The position numbers and the translations under genes were made by a program. This document shows positions 1-9,392 of a DNA stretch of 64,000 nucleotides, piece after piece; the first letter of the stretch is position 1; each line of letters starts with the position of its first letter. Below the pieces are notes generated by a model that made no database searches, was not told where the DNA came from, and was given only the letters and a program-made list of their open reading frames with translations. The stretch covers positions 37,431 through 101,430 of the forward strand of contig NZ_JAGQDE010000016.1 in the NCBI RefSeq assembly GCF_018069755.1. The letters are read 5' to 3'. This DNA is from Ideonella aquatica. Its GTDB lineage: Bacteria > Pseudomonadota > Gammaproteobacteria > Burkholderiales > Burkholderiaceae_C.

Positions 1-711
1 CACGCCGGCCTGCAGCACCATGTGAAGGTGACGATCGAGTACGTCGACTCGGAAACCCTCACCGACGACAACGCCGCCGCTGAGTTGGGCAAGTACGACG
101 CCGTGCTGGTGCCCGGCGGCTTCGGCAAGCGCGGCGTGGAGGGCAAGATCTCGGCCGCCCGCGCTGCCCGCGAGCACAAGCTGCCCTATCTGGGCATCTG
201 CCTGGGCATGCAGGTCGCCACCATCGAGTACGCCCGCCACATGGCCGGCCTGGCCGGCGCCAACTCCACCGAGTTCGACCCCGACGCGCCGCACAAGGTG
301 ATCGCCCTGATCGACGAGTGGCAGGACGCCGACGGCTCGATCCAGAAGCGCGATGCCCACTCCGACCTGGGCGGCACGATGCGCCTGGGTGCGCAAAGCT
401 CCGACGTCAAGCCCGGCACGCTGGCCCACGAGATCTACGGCCCGGTCGTCACCGAGCGCCACCGCCACCGCTACGAGGCCAACGAGCATTACCTGGATGC
501 GCTGCAGAAGGCCGGCCTGGTGATCTCGGCCATCACCCAGCGCGAGAAGCTCACCGAGATGGTCGAGCTGCCGCGCGAGGTGCACCCCTGGTTCGTCGGC
601 GTGCAGTTCCACCCCGAGTTCAAGTCCACGCCCTGGGGCAGCCACCCGCTGTTCAAGAGCTACATCAAGGCCGCGCTGGACCACCAGGCGGCCCGCGCGA
701 AGAAGGGCTGA
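1..711 (+). CDS. pyrG: CTP synthase, C-terminal glutaminase part (partial, 5' end outside window)
   Basis: Makes CTP from UTP using ammonia released from glutamine, the last step of pyrimidine nucleotide synthesis in the cytoplasm. The reading frame is open from base 1, so the gene starts before the window and only about 236 residues of a usual ~550 are seen. What is visible is the class I glutamine amidotransferase domain: the nucleophile motif LGICLGMQ (active Cys), the oxyanion-side PGGFGKRG, and the His/Glu pair in GVQFHPEF. It is followed after 3 bases by kdsA, the same order as in other Burkholderiales, so co-transcription is likely. Identity is secure. Confidence 0.97.
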   Translation, partial: HAGLQHHVKVTIEYVDSETLTDDNAAAELGKYDAVLVPGGFGKRGVEGKISAARAAREHKLPYLGICLGMQVATIEYARHMAGLAGANSTEFDPDAPHKVIALIDEWQDADGSIQKRDAHSDLGGTMRLGAQSSDVKPGTLAHEIYGPVVTERHRHRYEANEHYLDALQKAGLVISAITQREKLTEMVELPREVHPWFVGVQFHPEFKSTPWGSHPLFKSYIKAALDHQAARAKKG

Positions 712-714
712 GCC

Positions 715-1572
715 ATGCAGCTGTGCGGATTCGAGGTCGGCCTCACGCGGCCCTTCTTCCTGATCGCCGGCACCTGCTCGATCGAAGGGCTGCAGCTGTC
801 GCTGGACGTGGCCGGCCAGCTCAAGGAAGCCTGCACGGCGCTGGGCATCCCGCTGATCTACAAGGGCTCGTTCGACAAGGCCAACCGATCGTCCGGCACC
901 ACCGCGCGCGGCCTGGGCCTGGACAAGGGCCTGCAGATCCTTGATGAGGTGCGCCGCCAGACCGGTCTGCCGGTGCTGACCGATGTGCACGATGAGTCGC
1001 AGGTGGCCGAGGTGGCCAGCGTGGTCGATGTTCTGCAGACGCCGGCCTTCCTGTGCCGCCAGACCGATTTCATCCGCGCCGTGGCCAAGTCCGGCAAGCC
1101 GGTGAACATCAAGAAGGGGCAGTTCCTGGCGCCCTGGGACATGGTGAACGTCATCGACAAGGCCCGCGCCGCCGCGCGCGAAGCCGGCCTCAGCGAAGAC
1201 CGCTTTCTGGCCTGCGAACGCGGTGTGAGCTTTGGCTACAACAACCTGGTCGCCGACATGACCAGCCTGGCCGCGATGCGCCAGTCCGGCGCGCCAGTGG
1301 TCTTTGACGTCACCCACTCGGTGCAAAAGCCCGGCGGGCTGGGCGGCTCCAGCGGCGGCGCCCGCGAGATGGTGCCGGTGCTGGCCCGCGCCGGCGTGGC
1401 CGCCGGTGTGGCCGGTCTGTTCATGGAAACCCACCCCGAGCCCGCCAAGGCCTGGAGCGACGGCCCGAACGCCGTGCCGCTCAAGCACATGCGCGCACTG
1501 CTGGCGCAGTTGGTGGCACTGGACCGCGTGGTCAAGAGCCAGCCGCTGCTGGAAACGGATTTCAGCGCCTGA
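715..1572 (+). CDS. kdsA: 3-deoxy-8-phosphooctulonate synthase (KDO-8-P synthase)
   Basis: Condenses phosphoenolpyruvate with arabinose-5-phosphate to give KDO-8-phosphate, a precursor of the lipopolysaccharide inner core; cytoplasmic. At 285 residues it has the normal family length. Visible family motifs include GTCSIEG near the N-terminus, [39 protein letters not shown] and the C-terminal [16 protein letters not shown]. The ATG lies 3 bases after the pyrG stop, so translation is probably coupled to pyrG. Presence of this gene confirms a Gram-negative host. Confidence 0.97.
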   Translation: MQLCGFEVGLTRPFFLIAGTCSIEGLQLSLDVAGQLKEACTALGIPLIYKGSFDKANRSSGTTARGLGLDKGLQILDEVRRQTGLPVLTDVHDESQVAEVASVVDVLQTPAFLCRQTDFIRAVAKSGKPVNIKKGQFLAPWDMVNVIDKARAAAREAGLSEDRFLACERGVSFGYNNLVADMTSLAAMRQSGAPVVFDVTHSVQKPGGLGGSSGGAREMVPVLARAGVAAGVAGLFMETHPEPAKAWSDGPNAVPLKHMRALLAQLVALDRVVKSQPLLETDFSA

Positions 1573-1577
1573 TCACC

Positions 1578-1874
1578 ATGCCTGCCGCCTACGTCATCGC
1601 CGACGTCACCGTCACCGACGAACAGAAGATGGCCGAGTACCGCCAATGGAGCAGCCGCGCCATGGCCGAGCATGGCGCCGAGATCGTCGTGCGTGGCGGT
1701 GCCCCCGCGGTGATGGAGGGCGACTGGGCCCCCACCCGCATCGTGGTGCTGAAGTTTGCCGCCGGCCGCGCCGCAGCGCAGGCCTTCTATGACAGCCAGA
1801 CCTACACGCAGGCCCGCCAGGTGCGAGAAGGCGCCGGCGTGATGCGCATGATCGTCGTCGACGGTCCCGAGTGA
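1578..1874 (+). CDS. DUF1330 family protein
   Basis: A 98-residue protein of the DUF1330 family, which has a small ferredoxin-like dimeric alpha+beta barrel fold; no reaction is established for it. Typical features are the opening AAYVIADVTVTD, a central GGAPAVMEGDW and the closing MRMIVVDGPE. It starts 5 bases after the kdsA stop and precedes eno, so it probably rides in the pyrG-kdsA operon. Function unknown. Confidence 0.88.
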   Translation: MPAAYVIADVTVTDEQKMAEYRQWSSRAMAEHGAEIVVRGGAPAVMEGDWAPTRIVVLKFAAGRAAAQAFYDSQTYTQARQVREGAGVMRMIVVDGPE

Positions 1875-1963
1875 GCCTGCCCACCGAATGATCTGCGCAG
1901 GTAACCGCCAGCCGGCATGCTGCGCACCGCCCCCACCGAATTCTTAGCCTAATGGAGTGTTGA

Positions 1964-3250
<1,287 letters not shown>

Positions 3251-3268
3251 GCGGCACAATCCCTGCCC

Positions 3269-3547
3269 ATGCGACTCGTCCCCTTCGTCCTGGCCGCGCT
3301 GCTGGTGCTGGTGCAGGCGGAGCTGTGGTTCGGCAAGGGCGGCGTGCCGCATGTGATGGCGCTGCAGTCCGAGCTGAGCGCCCAGCTCGCGGCCAACGAC
3401 GTGCTGCGCGGGCGCAACGAGCGCACCCAGGCCGAGGTCGCCGACCTCAAGGAGGGCCTGGAGATGGTCGAGGAAAAGGCCCGGCGCGAGCTGGGCATGG
3501 TGCGCCCCGACGAGACCCTGGTGGTCGTCTCCGGCGCGCGCCGCTGA
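3269..3547 (+). CDS. ftsB: Cell division protein FtsB
   Basis: Small bitopic inner-membrane protein that links FtsL and FtsQ in the divisome. It is 92 residues long, with one N-terminal membrane helix (about residues 3-19) followed by a periplasmic coiled coil (about 27-75), which fits the septum-formation-initiator family. It lies 18 bases downstream of eno, a conserved placement (eno-ftsB) in Proteobacteria. Assignment is by position, length and topology rather than by catalytic motif. Confidence 0.9.
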   Translation: MRLVPFVLAALLVLVQAELWFGKGGVPHVMALQSELSAQLAANDVLRGRNERTQAEVADLKEGLEMVEEKARRELGMVRPDETLVVVSGARR

Positions 3548-3559
3548 CCCTGCGCCCCC

Positions 3560-4195
3560 GTGGACCTGCTGCAGGCCGCTGCGCCGCTGCTCGCGCCGGT
3601 GTTCACGCTGGTCGGCACACCGGTCAGCCGCGCCGAGCTGCTGGGCACGCTGCTGGCGCTGGCCATGGTGGTGTTGAACATGCGGGTACACCCGGCGGCC
3701 TGGCCGCTGGCGATTGCCAGCTCGCTGCTCTATGCCTTGCTGTTTGCCAGCTCGAAGCTGTACGGTGAGGCGGCGCTGCAGCTGTTCTTCGTGGGGATGG
3801 CCGCCTGGGGCTGGTGGTGCTGGCTGCGCGGCACCGGTCAGGATGGCACGCCACTGCGCGTGCACCGGCTCAGCGCCGCCCAGCGCTGGCGCATCGCCGC
3901 GGCCACCCTGCTGGCCTGGCCGGCACTGGCCGGCCTGCTGATCAGCGCCACCGACAGCACCACACCGTGGCTGGACGCCCTGCCCACCGTGGGCAGCATC
4001 GCCGGCACGCTGCTGCTGGGCCGCAAGGCGCTGGAGAACTGGCCGGTGTGGGTGGCGGTGAACCTCATCAGCGTGGTGCTGTTCGCCAGCAAGGCGCTGT
4101 GGTTGACCACGGCGCTGTACGGCCTGTTTGCGCTGATGGCCATGGCCGGCTGGCGCGCCTGGCTGCAGCTGGAGCGCCGCGATGCGCTGGCCTGA
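3560..4195 (+). CDS. pnuC: Nicotinamide riboside/mononucleotide transporter PnuC
   Basis: Inner-membrane uptake protein for NAD precursors (nicotinamide riboside). It has 211 residues and about seven hydrophobic segments, with the PnuC-like stretch of aromatic and Gln residues LYGEAALQLFFVG and a WWCWLRG turn. The start is GTG, 12 bases after ftsB. Its 3' end overlaps the next gene, an NadR-like kinase, by 14 bases. PnuC depends on cytoplasmic phosphorylation of its substrate, so this overlap fits a transport-and-trap pair. Confidence 0.92.
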   Translation: MDLLQAAAPLLAPVFTLVGTPVSRAELLGTLLALAMVVLNMRVHPAAWPLAIASSLLYALLFASSKLYGEAALQLFFVGMAAWGWWCWLRGTGQDGTPLRVHRLSAAQRWRIAAATLLAWPALAGLLISATDSTTPWLDALPTVGSIAGTLLLGRKALENWPVWVAVNLISVVLFASKALWLTTALYGLFALMAMAGWRAWLQLERRDALA

Positions 4196-4874
4196 ACCGC
4201 CGCACGGCGCGCTGCTGCTGGCCATCGTCGGCGCCGAAAGCACCGGCAAAAGCACGCTGGCCGCCGCTCTGGCACAGCGCCTGGTGGACGACACCGGCCT
4301 GGCCTGCACTGCTGTGCCCGAGGTGCTGCGCGCATGGTGCGACCGCCAGGGCCGCACGCCGCGCCAGCACGAGCAGGACGGCATCGCCGCCGAGCAGGCG
4401 CGCCACCTGGCCGAGGCCTGCGCCACCCATGCGGTGGTGGTGGCCGACACCACGCCGCTGATGACCGCGGTCTACCACCACCAGGTGTTTGGCGACGACA
4501 GCCTGGACGCCCCCGCCCAGGCCTGGCAGAAGCACTGCGCGCTGACGCTGCTGACCGCGCTGGACCTGCCCTGGCAGGCCGACGGGCTGCAGCGGGATGG
4601 CCCGCAGGTGCGCGCGCCGGTGGATGCGCGCCTGCGTCGCCTGCTGGTCGGCGCCGGCCTGCCGTTCTCGGTCGTGCGCGGAAGCGGCCGGGACCGGCTG
4701 GAATCGGCCGTGGACGCGGTGGCCCCGCTGCTGCGCGCCCGGCGCACCCCGGGCCGTGGCCTCTTCAGCCGACTGGACGAGCGTGACAGCGGCCCGGCGG
4801 GCCGGCCGTGGCGCTGCGACCATTGCGACGACCCGGGCTGCGAACACGCGCTGCGCCAGTTGGCGCAACGTTGA
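4182..4874 (+). CDS. NadR-like AAA-family ATPase (probable nicotinamide riboside kinase)
   Basis: P-loop kinase likely to phosphorylate nicotinamide riboside imported by PnuC, whose gene it overlaps by 14 bases. The 230-residue protein opens with a Walker A motif GAESTGKST (about residues 17-25), then the NadR-like TAVPEVLRAWCDRQGRTP and a VVADTTPLMTAVYHH strand. The NMN adenylyltransferase and repressor domains of enterobacterial NadR are absent, leaving only the kinase. A tail rich in Cys and His (CDHCDDPGCEH, near residues 212-222) looks like a small metal-binding knuckle. Its TGA is immediately followed by the hslO stop on the other strand, forming TGATCA. Confidence 0.82.
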   Translation: MRWPEPPHGALLLAIVGAESTGKSTLAAALAQRLVDDTGLACTAVPEVLRAWCDRQGRTPRQHEQDGIAAEQARHLAEACATHAVVVADTTPLMTAVYHHQVFGDDSLDAPAQAWQKHCALTLLTALDLPWQADGLQRDGPQVRAPVDARLRRLLVGAGLPFSVVRGSGRDRLESAVDAVAPLLRARRTPGRGLFSRLDERDSGPAGRPWRCDHCDDPGCEHALRQLAQR

Positions 4875-5909
4875 TCAGTGGCGGGTCGCGCCCTCGTCGC
4901 CCGGGTGCGCCCCGGGCGTGAACAGCTCGCCCACATCCACCGCATCGAAGCGGTAGTGGCGGCCGCAGAAGTCGCAGCCCACCTCGATCTCGCCGCGCTC
5001 GGCAAGGATGCTGTCGGCCTCGTCGCGGCCCAGCGAGCTGAGCATGCCGCGCACCCGCTCGGCCGAGCAGCTGCAGGCAAAGCGCGGTGCCCGCGGCTCA
5101 AAGCGACGCACCGTCTCTTCCCAGAACAGCCGGCGCAGGATGGTGTCGGCGTCCAGCGTCAGCAGTTCATCGCGCGTGAGCGTGGCGCTGAGGTGGGCGA
5201 TGCGGTTGAAGGCCTCGGACAGCCCGATCTCGTCCTCGTTGCCCCATGACTGCCCCCACGCCGGCTGCGCCGGCTGCCCCCCGCGGGGGCTCGGTCCGGC
5301 TTGGGACGGCCCGGCGCCGTACCGGCCCCCCAGGTTGCCCTCGCCCTCCACCGGCAAGCGCTGGATCAGCAGCCCGGCGGCGATCTCGTCGTTGGCAGCC
5401 AGCACCAGGCGGGTGTCGAGTTGCTCGGACTGCAGCATGTAGTGCTCCAGCACCTGCGAGAGCTGCTGCAGCGGCTCGCGCTGGTCACCATGCAGCGGCA
5501 CCACGCCTTGGTAGGGTTGCTGCCCGGGCAGGCGGTCCTTGGGGTCCAGCGTGATCGCGCAGCGACCCTTCCCATGCACGTTCAGCAGGGCCTCCAGCTG
5601 GGCGCCCGCCGGCACCTCGCCCACCACCTTGGCGGTGGCCCGAAAACCCAGCTCGCTGTTGGCCTCGGCCACCGCCAGCTTGACCGGGCCGTCGCCCAGC
5701 ACCTGCAGGATCAGCGCGCCGTTGAACTTGATGTTGGCCTGCATCAGCGTGGCGGCAGCGGCCATTTCGCCCAACAACTGGCGCACCTCAGGCGGGAAGG
5801 CGCCGGCTTCCTCGCGGCGGGTCAGCACCTCGCGCCAGCTGTCGGTCAGTCGCACCAGCATGCCGCGCACCGGCAGGCCTTCGAAGATGAATGTGTGGAG
5901 TTCGCTCAT
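4875..5909 (-). CDS. hslO: Redox-regulated chaperone Hsp33
   Basis: Holdase chaperone switched on by oxidation of a zinc-bound cysteine centre. The C-terminal zinc site is present as FACSCSAE ... GCDFCGRHY (Cx1C and Cx2C pairs about 30 residues apart). I chose the ATG at 5909, giving MSELHTFIFEG as in relatives; an upstream TTG at 5933 would add eight residues. The linker contains about 25 extra low-complexity Gly/Pro/Gln residues encoded by an inserted palindromic repeat (see the repeat entry). It is convergent with the NadR-like gene with zero spacing. Total length is 344 residues, longer than the usual ~290-320. Confidence 0.95.
   Translation of the reverse strand: MSELHTFIFEGLPVRGMLVRLTDSWREVLTRREEAGAFPPEVRQLLGEMAAAATLMQANIKFNGALILQVLGDGPVKLAVAEANSELGFRATAKVVGEVPAGAQLEALLNVHGKGRCAITLDPKDRLPGQQPYQGVVPLHGDQREPLQQLSQVLEHYMLQSEQLDTRLVLAANDEIAAGLLIQRLPVEGEGNLGGRYGAGPSQAGPSPRGGQPAQPAWGQSWGNEDEIGLSEAFNRIAHLSATLTRDELLTLDADTILRRLFWEETVRRFEPRAPRFACSCSAERVRGMLSSLGRDEADSILAERGEIEVGCDFCGRHYRFDAVDVGELFTPGAHPGDEGATRH
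5247..5320. repeat. REP-like palindromic element embedded in the hslO linker
   Basis: A GC-rich segment with nested inverted repeats: GCCGGC-tgc-GCCGGC at 5260-5274, a CCCCC/GGGGG hairpin at 5277-5289, and a TTGGGACGGCCCGGC motif at about 5301-5315. From memory, elements ending in this kind of motif are scattered between genes in Comamonadaceae and related Burkholderiales. Here it lies in frame inside hslO and encodes a Gly/Pro/Gln-rich stretch. No second copy was found by eye in this window. Confidence 0.5.
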
Positions 5910-6009
5910 GGAAAAAGCCGCCGGCTGCGACAAGGGGCAGCGGCGGCCGGATGCTCAGGTGGGGCGCCCGGGGCGGTTTTCCAGGGGCGCGATGGGGATA
6001 ATTCTACGG

Positions 6010-6813
6010 ATGGACGTCCGCGCCGAAGCACTGAGGGTCTTGCAACTGACCGATCCCGAGGCCAAGTGTGTCGCGGTCACCGCCCTTTTCCAGGCGGTGC
6101 AGCAAGGTGCGGCCGCCGACCCGCAGGCGACGATGAGCGCCGATGACGCCGCCCTGCCCGGCCGTCCGCAGCGGCCACGGCTGGTGGCAGCCACCCAGGT
6201 GGCGCAGCGCTCGGTCCACACCGTGGCGGGCCGTGCGGCGCTGCTGCACGCGATCTGCCACATCGAGTTCAACGCCATCAACCTGGCGCTGGACGCGGTG
6301 TGGCGCTTCGCCGGCATGCCGCCCGACTTCTACCGCGACTGGCTGCAGGTGGCCGCCGAAGAGGCGCTGCACTTCCGGCTGCTGCGCGACCACCTGGCCA
6401 CGCTGGGCCACGCCTACGGCGACTTCGACGCCCACGACGGCCTGTGGCGCATGACCGCGGCCACCGCCAGCGACATCGTCGCCCGCATGGCCTTGGTGCC
6501 GCGCACCCTGGAGGCGCGCGGCCTGGACGCCACGCCCCCGATCCAGGCGCGCCTGGCCAAGGCCGGCGACCATGCCGCCGTGGCCATCCTGGACATCATC
6601 CTGCGCGACGAGGTGGGCCATGTCGCCATCGGCAACCACTGGTACCTGTGGCTGTGCCAGCAGCGCGGTCTGGACGCGCTGGCGCTGTACCCCGAGTTGG
6701 CGCAGCGCTACCAGGCCCCGCGCCTGCGCGCACCGCTGAACCTGGAAGCCCGCCGCCGCGCCGGCTTCAGCGACGCCGAGTTGGTGCGCCTGGAGGCCGA
6801 CAGCAAGGCATGA
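6010..6813 (+). CDS. DUF455 ferritin-like protein
   Basis: A 267-residue protein of the DUF455 family, predicted to be a ferritin-like four-helix di-metal protein; no reaction is established. Metal-ligand-like Glu/His pairs are seen in HAICHIEFNAINLALD, AAEEALHFRLL and LRDEVGHVAIGNHWY, consistent with an ExxH...ExxH pattern. The start is the ATG at 6010, 100 bases from the divergent hslO start. The open frame extends further upstream only because of high GC. Confidence 0.85.
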   Translation: MDVRAEALRVLQLTDPEAKCVAVTALFQAVQQGAAADPQATMSADDAALPGRPQRPRLVAATQVAQRSVHTVAGRAALLHAICHIEFNAINLALDAVWRFAGMPPDFYRDWLQVAAEEALHFRLLRDHLATLGHAYGDFDAHDGLWRMTAATASDIVARMALVPRTLEARGLDATPPIQARLAKAGDHAAVAILDIILRDEVGHVAIGNHWYLWLCQQRGLDALALYPELAQRYQAPRLRAPLNLEARRRAGFSDAELVRLEADSKA

Positions 6814-6859
6814 GGCTTGCAAGCCTTCCGCGGGACAAACCGCATGCCATTCGGTGGCA
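6813..6859. promoter_or_regulatory. Palindromes upstream of the ABC receptor gene
   Basis: Contains a perfect 14-base palindrome AGGCTTGCAAGCCT (6813-6826, touching the DUF455 stop) and an inverted repeat TGCCA-ttcgg-TGGCA (6845-6859). They lie 58-104 bases before the start of the amino-acid receptor gene, where an operator or weak terminator could sit. No clear promoter boxes are seen. Function is a guess. Confidence 0.3.
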
Positions 6860-6916
6860 GGCGCCGTAAACTGACCGTTTCACCACTACGCCGAACCCAC
6901 GGCAAACGAGGAACTC

Positions 6917-7789
6917 ATGGCCCAACACGACACCCGTCGCTTCCTGAAGGCCGCCGGCACCCTGCTGGCCACCCTGGTGCTGGCCGCCTGCGGCAAGCAG
7001 GAGGCGCCGCCGGCTCCGGCCGCATCGGCCGCCGCCCCCGCGTCCGCCGCCGCCCCGGCGCCCAAGGTGTACGTGGTGGGCACCGATGCCGCCTACGCCC
7101 CCTTCGAGTTCCAGAACGAGAAGGGCGAGATCGTCGGCTTCTCGGTCGACCTGCTGACCGCCGTGGCCGAGAAGGGCGGCTTCCAGGTCAAGTTCCAGAA
7201 CACCCCCTGGGAAGGCATCTTCAACGCGCTGGGCCAGGGCGACCGCGACCTGCTGATCTCGTCGATCACCATCACCGACGAGCGCAAGCAGAGCATGGAC
7301 TTCTCCGACCCCTACTTCGACGCGATCCAGCTGATCGCCGTGAAGGAAAGCTCCAAGGTCGCCAAGTTCGATGACCTGAAGAAGGCCAAGGTCGGCGTGC
7401 AGACCGGCACCACCGGTGACGAGGTCGTGACCAAGCTGCAAGGCAAGACCGCCAGCACCACCAAGCGCTTCGAGTCCACCCCGCTGGCCCTGAAGGAGCT
7501 GGAGGCCGGTGGCGTCGACGCCGTGGTCGCCGACAACGGCGTGGTCATCCACTATGTGGCCAACAACCCGGGTGCCAAGTTCAAGACCGTGGCCGACACC
7601 AAGTCCTTCGCGCCGGAGCAATACGGCATCGCCGTCAAGAAGGGCAACGCCGAACTGCTGGCCATGGTCAACAAGGGCCTGGCCGCGGTGAAGGCCGACG
7701 GCACCTACGCCGCGATCTACAAGAAGACCTTCGGCACCGAGCCGCCGGCAGCCGCCCCGGCCGCCCCGGCCTCCGCCGCGTCGAACTGA
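6917..7789 (+). CDS. Amino-acid ABC transporter substrate-binding lipoprotein
   Basis: Periplasmic receptor for a polar amino acid importer (SBP_bac_3 family). The N-terminus carries a signal peptide ending in the lipobox LAAC (Cys25), then an Ala/Pro linker and the ligand-binding domain opening VYVVGTDAAYAPFEF. Other family marks are IGFS-like GEIVGFSVDLL, NTPWEGIFNAL and DFSDPYFDA. It has 290 residues and ends in an Ala/Pro-rich tail. It is followed by a permease gene after 22 bases; the ATPase subunit is not in this window. The ligand cannot be told from the sequence. Confidence 0.92.
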   Translation: MAQHDTRRFLKAAGTLLATLVLAACGKQEAPPAPAASAAAPASAAAPAPKVYVVGTDAAYAPFEFQNEKGEIVGFSVDLLTAVAEKGGFQVKFQNTPWEGIFNALGQGDRDLLISSITITDERKQSMDFSDPYFDAIQLIAVKESSKVAKFDDLKKAKVGVQTGTTGDEVVTKLQGKTASTTKRFESTPLALKELEAGGVDAVVADNGVVIHYVANNPGAKFKTVADTKSFAPEQYGIAVKKGNAELLAMVNKGLAAVKADGTYAAIYKKTFGTEPPAAAPAAPASAASN

Positions 7790-7811
7790 TCGTCGCGGGG
7801 AGACGCCGTCC

Positions 7812-8564
7812 ATGGACTTGCGCTGGGACATCCTGAGCGGCTACTGGCCGCTGTTCATGGACGGCCTGATCACCACGGTCAAGATCACCGTGGTGGCCAT
7901 CGCCGCAGGCCTGGTGCTGGGCGCGCTGTTCGGGCTGGTCAGCAGCTCGCGCGATGCGCCTCGCCCCAAGTCGATGGCGCTGGATTGGGGTCTGCGGGCG
8001 CTGCGCGGCGTCACGCTGGCCTACGTCACCTTTTTCCGCGGCACACCGCTGTTCGTGCAGATCCTGCTGGTGCACTTCGCGGTGATGCCGGCCCTGGTGC
8101 ACCCTGACAGCGGTCTGCTGTTGGCGGGCGACACCGCCCGCGAGTTCCGCCAGGAGTACGGCGCCTTCTTCTCGGGCGCCGTGGCCCTGTCGCTGAACGC
8201 CGGCGCCTACATCTCCGAGATCTTCCGCGCCGGCATTGAAAGCATCCACCGCGGCCAGACCCAGGCCGCCTGGAGCCTGGGCCTGACCCACAGTCAGGCG
8301 ATGCGCTTCGTGATCCTGCCGCAGGCCTTCCGCCGCATGGTGCCGGCCCTGGTCAACGAGGGCGTCACCCTCATCAAGGACTCGTCGCTGGTGTCGGCGA
8401 TCGGCCTGGCCGAGCTGGCCCTGGCCGCGCGCACGGTGGCGGGCGCCTATTCGCGCTACTGGGAGCCCTACCTGGCCATCTCGGCGATGTACCTGGTCCT
8501 GACGCTGATCCTGTCAACGCTGGCCACGCGCCTGGAGGCGCCGGACCATTTGCGCGGCCGCTGA
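7812..8564 (+). CDS. Amino-acid ABC transporter permease
   Basis: Inner-membrane channel subunit (HisM/GlnP type) partnering the receptor just upstream. The 250-residue protein has about five membrane helices and the EAA loop that contacts the ATPase: GIESIHRGQTQAAWSLGLT, followed by ILPQAFRRMVPALVNE and LIKDSSLVSAIG. A loop of about 25 residues after TM2 to the VTFFRGTPLFVQ motif is typical. No ATP-binding subunit follows; marC is convergent 12 bases after. Confidence 0.93.
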   Translation: MDLRWDILSGYWPLFMDGLITTVKITVVAIAAGLVLGALFGLVSSSRDAPRPKSMALDWGLRALRGVTLAYVTFFRGTPLFVQILLVHFAVMPALVHPDSGLLLAGDTAREFRQEYGAFFSGAVALSLNAGAYISEIFRAGIESIHRGQTQAAWSLGLTHSQAMRFVILPQAFRRMVPALVNEGVTLIKDSSLVSAIGLAELALAARTVAGAYSRYWEPYLAISAMYLVLTLILSTLATRLEAPDHLRGR

Positions 8565-8576
8565 GCTGGGCTCGCC

Positions 8577-9176
8577 TCAGGGGCTGTCGAAGAAATAGCG
8601 CTTCAGCCCGGCCAGCACCATCTCGGTGGCGATGGCCGTCAGCACCAGACCCATCAGCTTTTCCAGCGCCGAGACCATCGGCGTGCCGATCAGCTTGCGG
8701 ATGCGCTCGGCCGACATCAGCACCACCGTGCTGACCACCATGGCCAGCGTCAGCGCGCCCACCCAGGACCACAGCTTCTCCGGCTGGCGCGAGGCCAGCA
8801 GCAGCACCGTGGCCATGGCCGACGGGCCGGCCAGCAGGGGCACGGCCAGCGGAAAGATCATGGGCTCACGGGCGCCGTCGGTGGCGTAGATCTCCCCCCC
8901 CGACGCGAAGATCATGCGCATGGCAATGATCAGCAGGATCACACCGCCCGCCACTTCCAGCGATCGCTCGGACAGGTGCATGATGCTCAGGAAGCCCTGC
9001 CCCGACACCATGAAGGCCAGCAGCACCGCGAACGCGATGCCCGCCTCACGCAGCGCCACCAGGCGCCGTCGCTCAGGCGCCACGCCCCGCATCACGGCAA
9101 TGAAGATCGGCAGGCTGCCAAAAGGGTCGAGCACAAGCAGCAGCAGCACCAGGGCCGAGGCAAAGGTATGGTCCAT
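8577..9176 (-). CDS. MarC/YchE-family integral membrane protein
   Basis: A 199-residue membrane protein of the MarC family (six predicted helices). Despite the name, it is not an established antibiotic-resistance protein and its function is unknown. Marks include LLLVLDPFGSLPIF at the N-terminus and PLAVPLLAGPSAMATVLLLA in the middle. The start MDHTFAS (ATG at 9176) is chosen because the upstream in-frame extension lacks hydrophobic or conserved content. Confidence 0.88.
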   Translation of the reverse strand: MDHTFASALVLLLLVLDPFGSLPIFIAVMRGVAPERRRLVALREAGIAFAVLLAFMVSGQGFLSIMHLSERSLEVAGGVILLIIAMRMIFASGGEIYATDGAREPMIFPLAVPLLAGPSAMATVLLLASRQPEKLWSWVGALTLAMVVSTVVLMSAERIRKLIGTPMVSALEKLMGLVLTAIATEMVLAGLKRYFFDSP

Positions 9177-9392
9177 GGCGTGATTGTGCCCAGCCGGCCG
9201 ACCGCCTGGATTGCCTTGATCAGTTGCGCCGACGCCACGGTCTGAGTGCGCCAGCGGGGCCTTGGGGGGGTGGTGACGCACCGGGCCCGGGTCCGCCCCT
9301 TAAAATCTTGACACGACGCCTTCAGAGCGCCTGCGCCGCCCGGCGAGACCCGCACCGGCGTGGTTTTCAACTCTCTTCCGTACAAGGTACTT

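Noticed and set aside
9307..9335. Sigma-70 promoter for the porin based on TTGACA
   Set aside because: No acceptable -10 box at 16-18 bases; only the -35 half is seen.
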